Source: an uncultured Sphingomonas sp.
GTDB lineage: Bacteria > Pseudomonadota > Alphaproteobacteria > Sphingomonadales > Sphingomonadaceae
Direction of reading: 5' to 3'
DNA length: 29,494 bases
NCBI GenBank assembly: GCA_946482655.1
Contig: CAMLSA010000033.1
Coordinates: 1 to 29,494 of the forward strand
The number at the start of each line of letters is the position of its first letter. Positions within the stretch are counted from its first letter, which is position 1. A program made the translations under genes and the position numbers. This document shows positions 8,555 through 15,400 of this stretch, piece by piece. The notes under the pieces are model-generated. The model saw only the letters and a program-made list of their open reading frames with translations. It had not been told where the DNA came from and searched no databases.

Positions 8555-9142
8555 TCAGAAGAAGCGCTCCTTGATGCGAATGATGTCGCCCGGCAGGAGA
8601 AGGGTGTTCTGGTCGACAAGGATGGGTTTGTCGGGCGCGTTGGCGTGCATCAGCTCGATCTTGCTGGTGCGCGCGCGAAAGGTGTAGCCCCCGGCAAGCG
8701 CGATCGCCTTGAGAACCGTGATCCCGGCCACATAGGGGTAGCTGCCGGGCGAGTTCACCTCGCCGAGGACGTAGAACGGCCGGTAATTGAGGACATCGAT
8801 CGCGACCCGGGGATTGAGCAGATAGCCATCGAGCAATTTGGCCTCGATCGCCTTGGTGAGTTCCGGGAGCGTGCGTCCGGCGGCGGGCAGCGTCCCGATC
8901 ATCTTGAGCGAGACGTTCCCCGAACTGTCCACCTCATACTCGCCGGAGACGTCTTCCTCGTTGTAAACCGTGATGCGCAATTTGTCCCCCGAGCCGAGGC
9001 GGTAGGCCTCGCCTCTCGGCTGCTGGGACAGGTCCGGCGCCGCCGGTCCCGAGCTCTGCGCGATAGCTGCGCTATGCGACATGAGCAGGATGCCAAGAAA
9101 CGTGAGCATTTGAGAAAAAAAGCTTTTCCGTGGCATGGTCAT
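8555..9142 (-). CDS. Short polysaccharide export protein (OPX family, Wza/GumB-like)
   Basis: About 195 residues. A signal peptide (MTMPRKSFFSQMLTFLGILL...AIA|Q) is followed by the Poly_export domain (YRLGSGDKLRITVYNEEDVSGEYEVD, GTLPAAGRTLPEL, LNPRVAIDVLNYRPFYVLGEV) and one SLBB domain (GSYPYVAGITVLKAIALAGG to LPGDIIRI). There is no lipobox cysteine and no C-terminal amphipathic helix region, so unlike Wza it cannot build an outer-membrane helix barrel by itself. A GGGAGG lies 13 bases before the ATG at 9142; the frame also has ATGs at 9163 (no ribosome site) and 9136. It is the only minus-strand gene in the cluster and diverges from the phosphatase gene, with a perfect CRP-type palindrome just upstream. 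GATAAT at 9187-9182 on the minus strand could be its -10 element. Confidence 0.92.
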   Translation of the reverse strand: MTMPRKSFFSQMLTFLGILLMSHSAAIAQSSGPAAPDLSQQPRGEAYRLGSGDKLRITVYNEEDVSGEYEVDSSGNVSLKMIGTLPAAGRTLPELTKAIEAKLLDGYLLNPRVAIDVLNYRPFYVLGEVNSPGSYPYVAGITVLKAIALAGGYTFRARTSKIELMHANAPDKPILVDQNTLLLPGDIIRIKERFF

Positions 9143-9190
9143 TCTCGCTATGATGCCTCCCATCTAAAAGCGCGGGTGTGAATTATCAAT

Positions 9191-9988
9191 GTGCGGATTG
9201 CTGCTGTGCGGCTTGTGACGGCGGTCACAAGAATCCGTTCTCTTTTCAAGAGCGAAATGCCGCAATTCAGACTTCCGGACGGCATCCGGATATACGCCAT
9301 CGGCGATGTTCATGGCTGCTCGGAACTCCTCAAGCGGCTTGAAGAGCGGATCATGCTGTCCGCGCGTGACTGTGGTCTGAACATGGGTGTCATCTTCCTG
9401 GGCGACTATATCGATCGCGGGCCCGATTCGGCAGGCGTTATCGAGCATCTGAGTGGTGGTCGCTTCGCCGGGCTGCCGGCCGGCTTCCTGCTCGGAAACC
9501 ACGAGGACATCCTGCTCGAGGCGCTGGCGGAACCTCCGCTCGTTCGTGAGTGGCTGCGTTGGGGGGGCATGGCCACCCTCGCCAGCTATGGCGTCGCACT
9601 GCCCAATATCCTGGATCCGGTCGAGCGCGATCGGGCGATTGCCTGGGCAATGAGCGAGGCGTTGCCTCCGCACCATCGCGCCTTCCTCGAAAAGCTGGAA
9701 ATCAGCTTGCGGGTCGGAGATTATCTCTTCGTTCACGCGGGAATAAGGCCGGGACGATTGCTGTCGAAGCAGAGCCGACACGATATGCTGACGATCCGGG
9801 AGCCGTTTCTCAGCAGCGCAAAGCCGCTTCCCTTGCGTGTCGTCCATGGCCACAGCGTGGCCTTCGAGGCGCAGGTCACGCCCTACCGCATCGGAATAGA
9901 TACCGGCGCCTATGCGACGGGACGATTGAGCGCTATCCTGCTAGAGGCGGACCGATATGAGATATTGTCGGTGGAAGGCGGCGGGTGA
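9191..9988 (+). CDS. PPP-type serine/threonine phosphatase (metallophosphoesterase)
   Basis: A 265-residue calcineurin-like phosphoesterase with all PPP signatures, numbered from the ATG at 9191: GDVHG (38-42), GDYIDRGPDS (71-80), GNHE (102-105), and the late metal ligands in FVHAGI and VVHGHS. It is likely a cytosolic, metal-dependent phosphoprotein or nucleotide phosphatase. The start is uncertain: ATG 9191 has no ribosome site, GTG 9215 or ATG 9257 (preceded by AAGAG) are possible, and a CRP-type palindrome at 9212-9231 favours a later start. However, the segment RIRSLFKSEMPQFRLPDG resembles the N-terminus of this family. Its place between OPX and the kinase operon suggests, as inference, a role in control of polysaccharide export. 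Confidence 0.9.
   Translation: MRIAAVRLVTAVTRIRSLFKSEMPQFRLPDGIRIYAIGDVHGCSELLKRLEERIMLSARDCGLNMGVIFLGDYIDRGPDSAGVIEHLSGGRFAGLPAGFLLGNHEDILLEALAEPPLVREWLRWGGMATLASYGVALPNILDPVERDRAIAWAMSEALPPHHRAFLEKLEISLRVGDYLFVHAGIRPGRLLSKQSRHDMLTIREPFLSSAKPLPLRVVHGHSVAFEAQVTPYRIGIDTGAYATGRLSAILLEADRYEILSVEGGG
9212..9231. promoter_or_regulatory. Perfect CRP-type palindrome between OPX and phosphatase genes
   Basis: CTTGTGACGGCGGTCACAAG is a perfect 20-bp palindrome (8-bp arms, 4-bp centre) and contains TGTGA-N6-TCACA at 9214-9229 without mismatch. It lies about 80 bp upstream of the OPX start on the minus strand, and inside or just upstream of the phosphatase gene, depending on that gene's true start. The consensus is that of E. 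coli CRP and Xanthomonas Clp; the cognate protein is not identified here. Confidence 0.7.
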
Positions 9989-10294
9989 CGGTCCGGCGTG
10001 TCGCCGCCGGCTTGTCGATTATGAAGAAATACCTAGTCGTCTCAAGCATCTTTTCATTTCGTTTTCGCTTCGCATCAACTAGTGTGAGCCTGATCACAGG
10101 CCATCGTAACCCACATGTTATCCAAGCTGAATAATAGCGTTCTGAAGTGTGTGAAAAAATGTCACAGACCTCCAAAAAAGCGAGAGAACATGTGGTGTGC
10201 ACGGCGTGAAGCTTGCGCGTGCAAACCGGCTTGAGTATGCGGACACGGACATCGGGGTCATGCTGGCGGTTTCCTTTCCAGGGGGTATGAAGAC
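9989..10294. other. 306-bp gene-free leader region of the export operon
   Basis: No coding frame is supported here on either strand. The region contains a perfect CRP-type site (10083-10098), a second pair of half-sites with a 7-bp spacer (TGTGA at 10150-10154, TCACA at 10162-10166), and a run of A's between them. A strong ribosome site, AGGGGG, lies just before the repeat-protein start. A minimal ORF, ATGAAGACATGA (10287-10298), precedes and overlaps the ATG at 10295. It is less GC-rich than the genes around it in 10020-10190, as expected for a promoter. No clear sigma-70 pair could be fixed. Confidence 0.6.
10083..10098. promoter_or_regulatory. Perfect CRP-type site upstream of repeat-protein/OMP/kinase operon
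   Basis: TGTGA-GCCTGA-TCACA matches the CRP/Clp consensus at all ten fixed positions. It is centred about 204 bp upstream of the repeat-protein start codon. A related TGTGA-N7-TCACA pair follows 67 bp further on. The location fits control of the operon 10295-16797. This is a sequence match only; occupancy is not shown. Confidence 0.72.
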
Positions 10295-11029
10295 ATGAGC
10301 GCAAGGCGTACTTACGGAACTCCTCGATCGGTGGCGGCTCGAATTGCCGCCGCGACGGCATTGTCGGCAGCCGTGCTGCTGCCCCAATCGACGATAGCTC
10401 AGGAGGCCCAATCCGCACTGACGGTCGAGCAGGCCGTTGCCGCCGCCGTGGCCAACCCTGCGCAGGCCGCCGAGATCGCCAGGCAGAATCCCACTGCGGC
10501 CGTCGCGATCGCTACGGCTGTTCCAGCGGCGGCGGCGGAAATCGCCATCGCCGCTCCCGCTTCCGCGGTTGAAATTGCCGCCGCCGTTCCCGCCGCGGCG
10601 CCGGCGATTGCCGCGGCTCTGCCCGCTCAGGCCGTGGCGATCGCGCAGGCGGCGCCATCGGCTGCCGCGGCGATCGCGGTGGCCGTGCCGAGCGCGGCCG
10701 TGAACATCGCGATAGCGGTGCCGAATGCGGCACCCGCCATCGCGGCAGCTTTGCCCGACCAGGCCGTGGCGATCGCGACTTCGGTTCCGGCGCAGGCGGC
10801 TGCTGTCGCCCAGGCCGTTCCCGACCAGGCGGTGGCGATCGCGACGGCGGTGCCGGACCAGGCGGCCGCCATTGCCGAGGCCGTTCCCGAGCAGTCGGCG
10901 CAGATCGCCGAAGCGGTGCCGGAAGCCGCTTCGGAAATCGCAGAGAACGAAGCTGCTGGCGGAGATCGGGAAGTCGCATCCAACGATCCGACCGAGAATC
11001 CCGCGCAGGATGACGCGAGCCCGAGCTGA
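10295..11029 (+). CDS. Secreted alanine-rich protein of 15 exact 11-residue repeats
   Basis: A 244-residue protein that I do not recognise. A signal peptide (basic start, then a hydrophobic stretch ending near STIA|Q, residue 35) is followed by an 11-residue repeat with consensus P-x-x-A-x-x-I-A-x-A-V. Prolines fall at 55, 66, 77 and so on to 209, fifteen in perfect 11-step register, and an Ile (once Val) sits exactly six residues after each proline, from 61 to 215, with no indel. Early units are AAxx-type; later ones are PDQ or PEQ with Glu, and an acidic tail (about 216-244) ends the protein. The DNA shows matching 33-bp periodicity. Start ATG 10295 follows AGGGGG. It begins the operon of the outer-membrane barrel and kinase. 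A periplasmic or surface rod or solenoid linked to export is possible, but unproven. Confidence 0.85.
   Translation: MSARRTYGTPRSVAARIAAATALSAAVLLPQSTIAQEAQSALTVEQAVAAAVANPAQAAEIARQNPTAAVAIATAVPAAAAEIAIAAPASAVEIAAAVPAAAPAIAAALPAQAVAIAQAAPSAAAAIAVAVPSAAVNIAIAVPNAAPAIAAALPDQAVAIATSVPAQAAAVAQAVPDQAVAIATAVPDQAAAIAEAVPEQSAQIAEAVPEAASEIAENEAAGGDREVASNDPTENPAQDDASPS
10457..10951 (+). repeat. 33-bp coding repeat, 15 units
   Basis: The central part of the preceding gene is a tandem array of 33-bp units encoding the 11-residue repeat. Units are diverged in DNA, with recurring pieces such as GACCAGGCGGTGGCGATCGC and GCCGAGGCCGTTCC, so only the later ones (about 10750-10920) are close copies. Register is exact, with no partial unit inside the array. 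It is coding, not CRISPR-like, because there are no spacers. Confidence 0.85.
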
Positions 11030-11125
11030 GTTCAGGGGCGTATCATCTGTCAGGCTAGGGTAGTGAAATTGCTCTGAAGAGGGCGGGGGAGTGCCCACCG
11101 GGCGCTTTTGCATCAAGGGGGTCTT

Positions 11126-12427
11126 ATGTTGCATTGGTCTGCATCTCGTGCGCGCACGTCCGCTCTGTCTTGTGCGGCGTTGGCGGTGGGGCTGCTTGGC
11201 GTTCTTCCCGGCGTCGCGGTTGCGCAGGAGCGCGGGTCGAAGCTCGAGGCCGAGAAGGAAAGGCCGCCCGCGCTGGAGCCGGTCGGCGCGCGCATTGGTG
11301 TGTTCCGGGCCTTTGTAGGTGGGGATCTCGCCACGACCTATGACGACAATGTCTACGCGACGGATACCGCCAAGGTAGACGATACCTATTTCAAGATTTC
11401 CCCGAAGGCTCGCCTGGTCTCGGATACGAGCCGCTACAAGTTCAACTTGTCGGGTGGGCTCGACCGCTATGAATATTCCAAGCAGGAGAGCGAGAGCCGC
11501 ACGGATTGGAACGTGCAGAGCGACATACTGGCGGAATTGCTGCGCGACACGACGGTGACTTTCAATGTCGGCTATCGTCACGCTACCGAAGAGCGCGGCG
11601 CGCCCGACAGCCTGGCCACCGCTCGATCGCCCGTCCGGTATGACAGCTTCACGGCCGGCGGCGGCTTCGCCCGTGAGGTCGGTCGTCTCCAGCTTCGCAC
11701 GATCGTGGACTATGAAAAGCTCGATTATCGCGATGGGCGGCTCGGCAACGGAGGCGCCATCAACAATGACGATCGCGATCGTCAATATGTCGCTGGCGGC
11801 GGCGAGTTGAGCTACGAATTCTCCCCCGGCTATCGCGCCTATACACGGGTTCTGTTCGACAGGGTCGCTTATCGCAATCCCTTTGATGACACCGGGTTCA
11901 ATCGCGACGGCAAGGGGTATCGTATCACCGGCGGCGTCAAGTTCGACCTGACGAACGTCATGGAGGGCAGCGTCTTCGGCGGCTATATGCGCCGCAACTA
12001 CAAGGATCCGCGTTTTGCCGATTATGGCGGTGCGGCCTATGGCGCGAGCATCCGCTGGAGCCCGACCCGCCTCACCGCAGTCTATATCGACGCCAATCGC
12101 GGAATCCAGGAAACCACGCAGGTCGGCTATCGTGGCTATATCTCCACCAATTTCGGCGTGCGGGCCGAGCATGACCTGACCCGCTTTGTCCAGATCAATG
12201 GCGGTGCCCGCTATGACAAGAACAAGTATCTGCTCGTCACCGGGTTCGTGCCAGCCCCGATAGCGAGGGACGACGATCTCGTGACGGCGAATCTTGGCGT
12301 GAAATATACTCTCAACCGTCAGATCGCCATCGGGGCCGCGTGGGATTACGCCAAGCGCAGCTCGAACACGCCGGGCGCGGACTACACTCGTAACAAGGCC
12401 TCTGTGATCCTGAAACTTTCGTTCTGA
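11126..12427 (+). CDS. Outer-membrane beta-barrel protein of polysaccharide locus (BBP2-like)
   Basis: A 433-residue protein with a signal peptide (to about GVAVA|QERG, residue 31) and then alternating hydrophobic/polar strands rich in Tyr, Arg and Asp: FVGGDLATTYDDNVYAT, YFKISPKARLVSD, YKFNLSGGLDRYEYS, TVTFNVGYRH, and so on. It ends in a terminal strand KASVILKLSF with the C-terminal aromatic residue expected of a Bam substrate. The early DDNVYAT motif is typical of the putative beta-barrel porin 2 group found in exopolysaccharide loci. ATG 11126 is chosen because AAGGGGG lies five to six bases upstream; a TTG at 11108 is in frame but has no such site. It stands between the repeat protein and the Wzz/kinase gene and may form the outer-membrane channel for the polymer (inference). 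Confidence 0.85.
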   Translation: MLHWSASRARTSALSCAALAVGLLGVLPGVAVAQERGSKLEAEKERPPALEPVGARIGVFRAFVGGDLATTYDDNVYATDTAKVDDTYFKISPKARLVSDTSRYKFNLSGGLDRYEYSKQESESRTDWNVQSDILAELLRDTTVTFNVGYRHATEERGAPDSLATARSPVRYDSFTAGGGFAREVGRLQLRTIVDYEKLDYRDGRLGNGGAINNDDRDRQYVAGGGELSYEFSPGYRAYTRVLFDRVAYRNPFDDTGFNRDGKGYRITGGVKFDLTNVMEGSVFGGYMRRNYKDPRFADYGGAAYGASIRWSPTRLTAVYIDANRGIQETTQVGYRGYISTNFGVRAEHDLTRFVQINGGARYDKNKYLLVTGFVPAPIARDDDLVTANLGVKYTLNRQIAIGAAWDYAKRSSNTPGADYTRNKASVILKLSF

Positions 12428-12450
12428 TCGCCGGCCCACGGAGAGTTGCG

Positions 12451-14703
12451 TTGGATTATGTAGCGGCAAAATCGGCGTTGGAGGAATCCAGGCAGACGAA
12501 TATTGACCTTGGTTTCGACATCCGTGGTTTGATTGCAGTCCTTCGCAGGCGTTGGCAGGTTATCGCCGCGTCGATCGTGAGCATCACGATTTTGGCGGCG
12601 TTGGTCGTCCTGCAGATGACGCCGCTCTATTCGGCCACTTCATCGGTGGCCATCAACACCCAGACGACCAATATCGTGAATGTGGAGCAGGTCGTGGGCG
12701 GCATCGCCCCCGACCTGTCCGGCATGGAAACCCAGGCCACGATCTTGCGCTCGCCGACGCTGATCGGCAAGCTGATCGACAAGTTGAAGCTCGATCTCGA
12801 TCCCGAATTTTCCGCCACGGCGCGCGCGGCGCTCGAGGCGACCAAGCCGCGGTTCGACTGGTTCAATCCATCAACATGGTTCAAATCCTCCAATACTGAG
12901 GTCTCGCTGGCTCTAGCCAAACCCAAACTTTCTCCCAAGGCGGCCGCTCTCGAACGGTCGCGCCTGATCAAGGCGGTGAGTGGGGCGTTCAAGGTCAGGA
13001 TTCAGCCGCGCTCCTACGTGCTCTCCATCACGGCGACGTCCTCCGACGCGGCCAAGGCGGCGCTGTTGGCCAATGCATTGGCCGAAGTGTTCATAGCGGA
13101 TCAGATCGAGACGAAATATGATGCCACCCGGCGGGCCGGCGCCTGGCTCGAGGGGAGAGTGGCGGAGCTCAAGAGCGCCGCTCTGGCGGCCGATCAGGCC
13201 GTGTCGTCCTACCGGGCCGCGACCGGCCTGGTCGGCGGAAGCGGAGGGGGAGGCGTCGCCAGTCAGCAGATGACGGAGATCAACTCGGCGCTCATCATGG
13301 CGCGTGTCGCGCGCGCCGAAAAGGCGGCGCAGCTCAGCCAGATCAACCGGTTGACCGCGAGCGGGGCCGGACTCGATGCGTCGGCTGCCACGCTGGAATC
13401 GCCGCTGATCCAGAATTTGCGCCAGCAGGAAGCCGAGGTGCTGCGGAAACTGTCCGAATTAAAGACGACCTATGCCCCGCAACATCCGAAGATCGTCAAC
13501 GCCAATGCCGAACTGCGGGACTTGCGGGAAAAGATCGGCGTCGAGGTCAGGAAGATCGGCCAATCCACAGCCAATGAACTCGCGGTCGCGTCCGCGCGCG
13601 AAGCCGCCCTGGCCGGGAGTCTGGCGTCGGCGCGCGGCGCCACGGGGGCATCGGGCATGGCGGAAGTCCGCCTGCGGGAACTGGAGCGTCAGGCGGATGC
13701 CGCCAAGACGCTGTACGAGAATTTCCTGAATCGCTTCAAGGAAACGCGCGAGCAGGTCGGCATTCAAACGCCGGACGCGCGGATCGTAGCCGACGCCAAC
13801 GTGCCCTTGAGTCCCTCCTATCCCAACAAGACCAATGCTGTGATGGCGGCGTTCCTGGTCTCCATCCTGGCGGGATTGGCGCTGGTCTTCCTGCTTGAAC
13901 GGCTTGAAAACACCATTCGCAACCCGGACGCTCTTGAGAAGCTTACCGGCGCTCCCCTGCTTTCGCTCGTTCCGAGCGAGAAGGTCGCGGATGCGGCGCC
14001 CGAGGATGTCGTGCTCGACAATCCGCTGTCGCAAGCGGCCGAAAGCTTGCGGACGCTTCGCAACGCGCTGTCGCTGGTCGACGTCGACCGCCCTCCCCGG
14101 GTGGTGATGATAACCTCGTCTCTGCCTGGTGAAGGAAAGACCTTTCTTTCGAGCACGCTCGCCCGCTCGGCGTTGGATGGTTATGGCCGTGTGCTGCTGA
14201 TCGACGCCGATCTGCGTCGACCGCGCGTTCACAAGGTGTTCGACCTGGTGAACGAGGCGGGTCTCGCGGAGGTGGTGAGCGGATCGGCCAGGCTCGAGGA
14301 CGTCGTCCAGCGCGATCCCAGATCCCGCGTCGAAATATTGACGGCCGGCCGTCGCAATCCCAGCCCGATGGATCTGCTGCGTTCGCAGCATATGGCCGAT
14401 TTCGTCCGGCGGATGCGTGAGACCTATGACATGGTCATCATCGATACCCCGCCCTTTGCGCCGCTGGCCGATGCGCAGATCGTCGCCAAGCTCGTCGACA
14501 GGATCGTATTGGCCGTCCGCTGGGGCCAAACTCCGGTCCCCGTCCTGCGCAACGTGATGAACCTGATGGCGAGGCTCCACGTGCCGATCGCGGGAACCGT
14601 GCTTACGCAGGTCGATATGCAGCGTTACGCCAATTACGGCTATGGCGAGTACGGCTATTATTACCATCGCTATGGTTCGTATAACTATGGCAGCGAGTCA
14701 TAG
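12451..14703 (+). CDS. Polysaccharide co-polymerase fused to tyrosine kinase (Wzc-like)
   Basis: A 750-residue inner-membrane protein starting with TTG at 12451, preceded by GGAGAG. Layout: Wzz domain with first membrane helix (about 36-58), long periplasmic coiled-coil region (about 140-440) with the proline-rich PLSPSYPNK just before the second helix (about 463-483), then a cytosolic BY-kinase. Kinase motifs: Walker A PGEGKT (G560-T564), A' VLLIDAD (581-587), Walker B MVIIDTPP (661-668). It ends in a tyrosine cluster (YANYGYGEYGYYYHRYGSYNYG, split here by scattered Gly and Arg), the usual autophosphorylation tail. It controls chain length and couples Wzy polymerisation to export. Known sphingan loci split these two domains; here they are fused. 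No low-molecular-weight tyrosine phosphatase (Wzb) gene is seen in the window. Confidence 0.95.
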   Translation: MDYVAAKSALEESRQTNIDLGFDIRGLIAVLRRRWQVIAASIVSITILAALVVLQMTPLYSATSSVAINTQTTNIVNVEQVVGGIAPDLSGMETQATILRSPTLIGKLIDKLKLDLDPEFSATARAALEATKPRFDWFNPSTWFKSSNTEVSLALAKPKLSPKAAALERSRLIKAVSGAFKVRIQPRSYVLSITATSSDAAKAALLANALAEVFIADQIETKYDATRRAGAWLEGRVAELKSAALAADQAVSSYRAATGLVGGSGGGGVASQQMTEINSALIMARVARAEKAAQLSQINRLTASGAGLDASAATLESPLIQNLRQQEAEVLRKLSELKTTYAPQHPKIVNANAELRDLREKIGVEVRKIGQSTANELAVASAREAALAGSLASARGATGASGMAEVRLRELERQADAAKTLYENFLNRFKETREQVGIQTPDARIVADANVPLSPSYPNKTNAVMAAFLVSILAGLALVFLLERLENTIRNPDALEKLTGAPLLSLVPSEKVADAAPEDVVLDNPLSQAAESLRTLRNALSLVDVDRPPRVVMITSSLPGEGKTFLSSTLARSALDGYGRVLLIDADLRRPRVHKVFDLVNEAGLAEVVSGSARLEDVVQRDPRSRVEILTAGRRNPSPMDLLRSQHMADFVRRMRETYDMVIIDTPPFAPLADAQIVAKLVDRIVLAVRWGQTPVPVLRNVMNLMARLHVPIAGTVLTQVDMQRYANYGYGEYGYYYHRYGSYNYGSES

Positions 14704-15400
14704 GGCGATCCCCTTTACGGCGGCCGCGCTGGTGGCTCTGCTTTGCGGGACGCTGTCGGTGCTATCCCTGTCCGCCGCCTGGGTGGCCCTGCCGGCTGGT
14801 GACACGATCGCGCGATTGCGCTTGGGGGAGGCGGTTCCCCCCGCGACGATCCGGGCGGCTGTGGATGCGTCGGTCCGCGCCGGCGAGATATTCGAATCCG
14901 GGCGCTATCTCAGCGACGCGGCGATGGCGGCGGGAAGGCTGGGGGCCAAGGACCGAACTGCAGCATTGGGAGGGCGGCCACTGCGGTCGATCGTGGACGA
15001 GGCGCTCATCGCCGCTCCCGTCTCGCCGCATAACTGGGCGCGCCGCGCGGCGATCCAGCTCTCCGCGCGCGACTATCCTGGGGCGAGGGGCTCTCTGGAG
15101 ATGTCGATCTTGTTGGGGCGTTACGTGCCTGGCCTGACGATCCCCCGTCTTCGCGTCATCGTGGAGCTGCTCAAACATGCGCCCGATCCTGCGACGGAGG
15201 CCTATTTCGCCGATCAGGTGGTGATCGCCGCGCGCACCGAGCCAAGGGAATTGGCCGCCTTTGCCGATGGGGGAGCGGCCGAGGGTAAAACCCAGCGCGT
15301 GCTCTATTCCGATTTTGCGGCCTATCACAGCTATATGGGACATTTGGTGGCGTTCCGCGCCGAAAGAGCCGCGCAGTCCCCATCGAACAAAGCTCCCTGA
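14687..15400 (+). CDS. Single-helix membrane-anchored protein of unknown function
   Basis: About 237 residues. I do not recognise a named family. There is one N-terminal hydrophobic segment (FTAAALVALLCGTLSVLSLSA, about residues 10-30), then an alpha-helical periplasmic part with tetratricopeptide-like pairs (NWARRAAIQLSARDYPGARG, SLEMSILLGRYVPG). The ATG at 14687 overlaps the kinase end by 17 bp; earlier in-frame ATGs at 14672 and 14642 overlap more. Its TGA overlaps the ATG of the polymerase-like gene (TGATG), so it is made in step with that protein. Small helix-anchored partners next to Wzy/ligase genes occur in other loci, and an accessory role in polymerisation is a reasonable guess only. 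Confidence 0.75.
   Translation: MAASHRAIPFTAAALVALLCGTLSVLSLSAAWVALPAGDTIARLRLGEAVPPATIRAAVDASVRAGEIFESGRYLSDAAMAAGRLGAKDRTAALGGRPLRSIVDEALIAAPVSPHNWARRAAIQLSARDYPGARGSLEMSILLGRYVPGLTIPRLRVIVELLKHAPDPATEAYFADQVVIAARTEPRELAAFADGGAAEGKTQRVLYSDFAAYHSYMGHLVAFRAERAAQSPSNKAP

Noticed and set aside
10150..10166. Further CRP site (TGTGA...TCACA)
   Set aside because: The half-sites are separated by 7 bp rather than 6, so it was not counted as a consensus site; noted only in the leader description.
10457..10951. CRISPR-like periodic array
   Set aside because: The period is 33 bp with no unique spacers, the reading frame is open throughout, and the repeats encode an exact 11-residue protein unit.
10118..12469. 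783-codon minus-strand open frame across the repeat-protein and outer-membrane barrel genes
   Set aside because: It is the antisense shadow of two GC-rich genes. Its product is a run of Arg/Gly/His-rich repeats mirroring the 33-bp array. It has no signal, domain or ribosome site, while both plus-strand genes have signal peptides and clear motifs.
13459..14667. 402-codon minus-strand frame opposite the Wzc-like kinase
   Set aside because: Shadow of the kinase domain; all kinase motifs are on the plus strand, and the antisense product has no recognisable domain.
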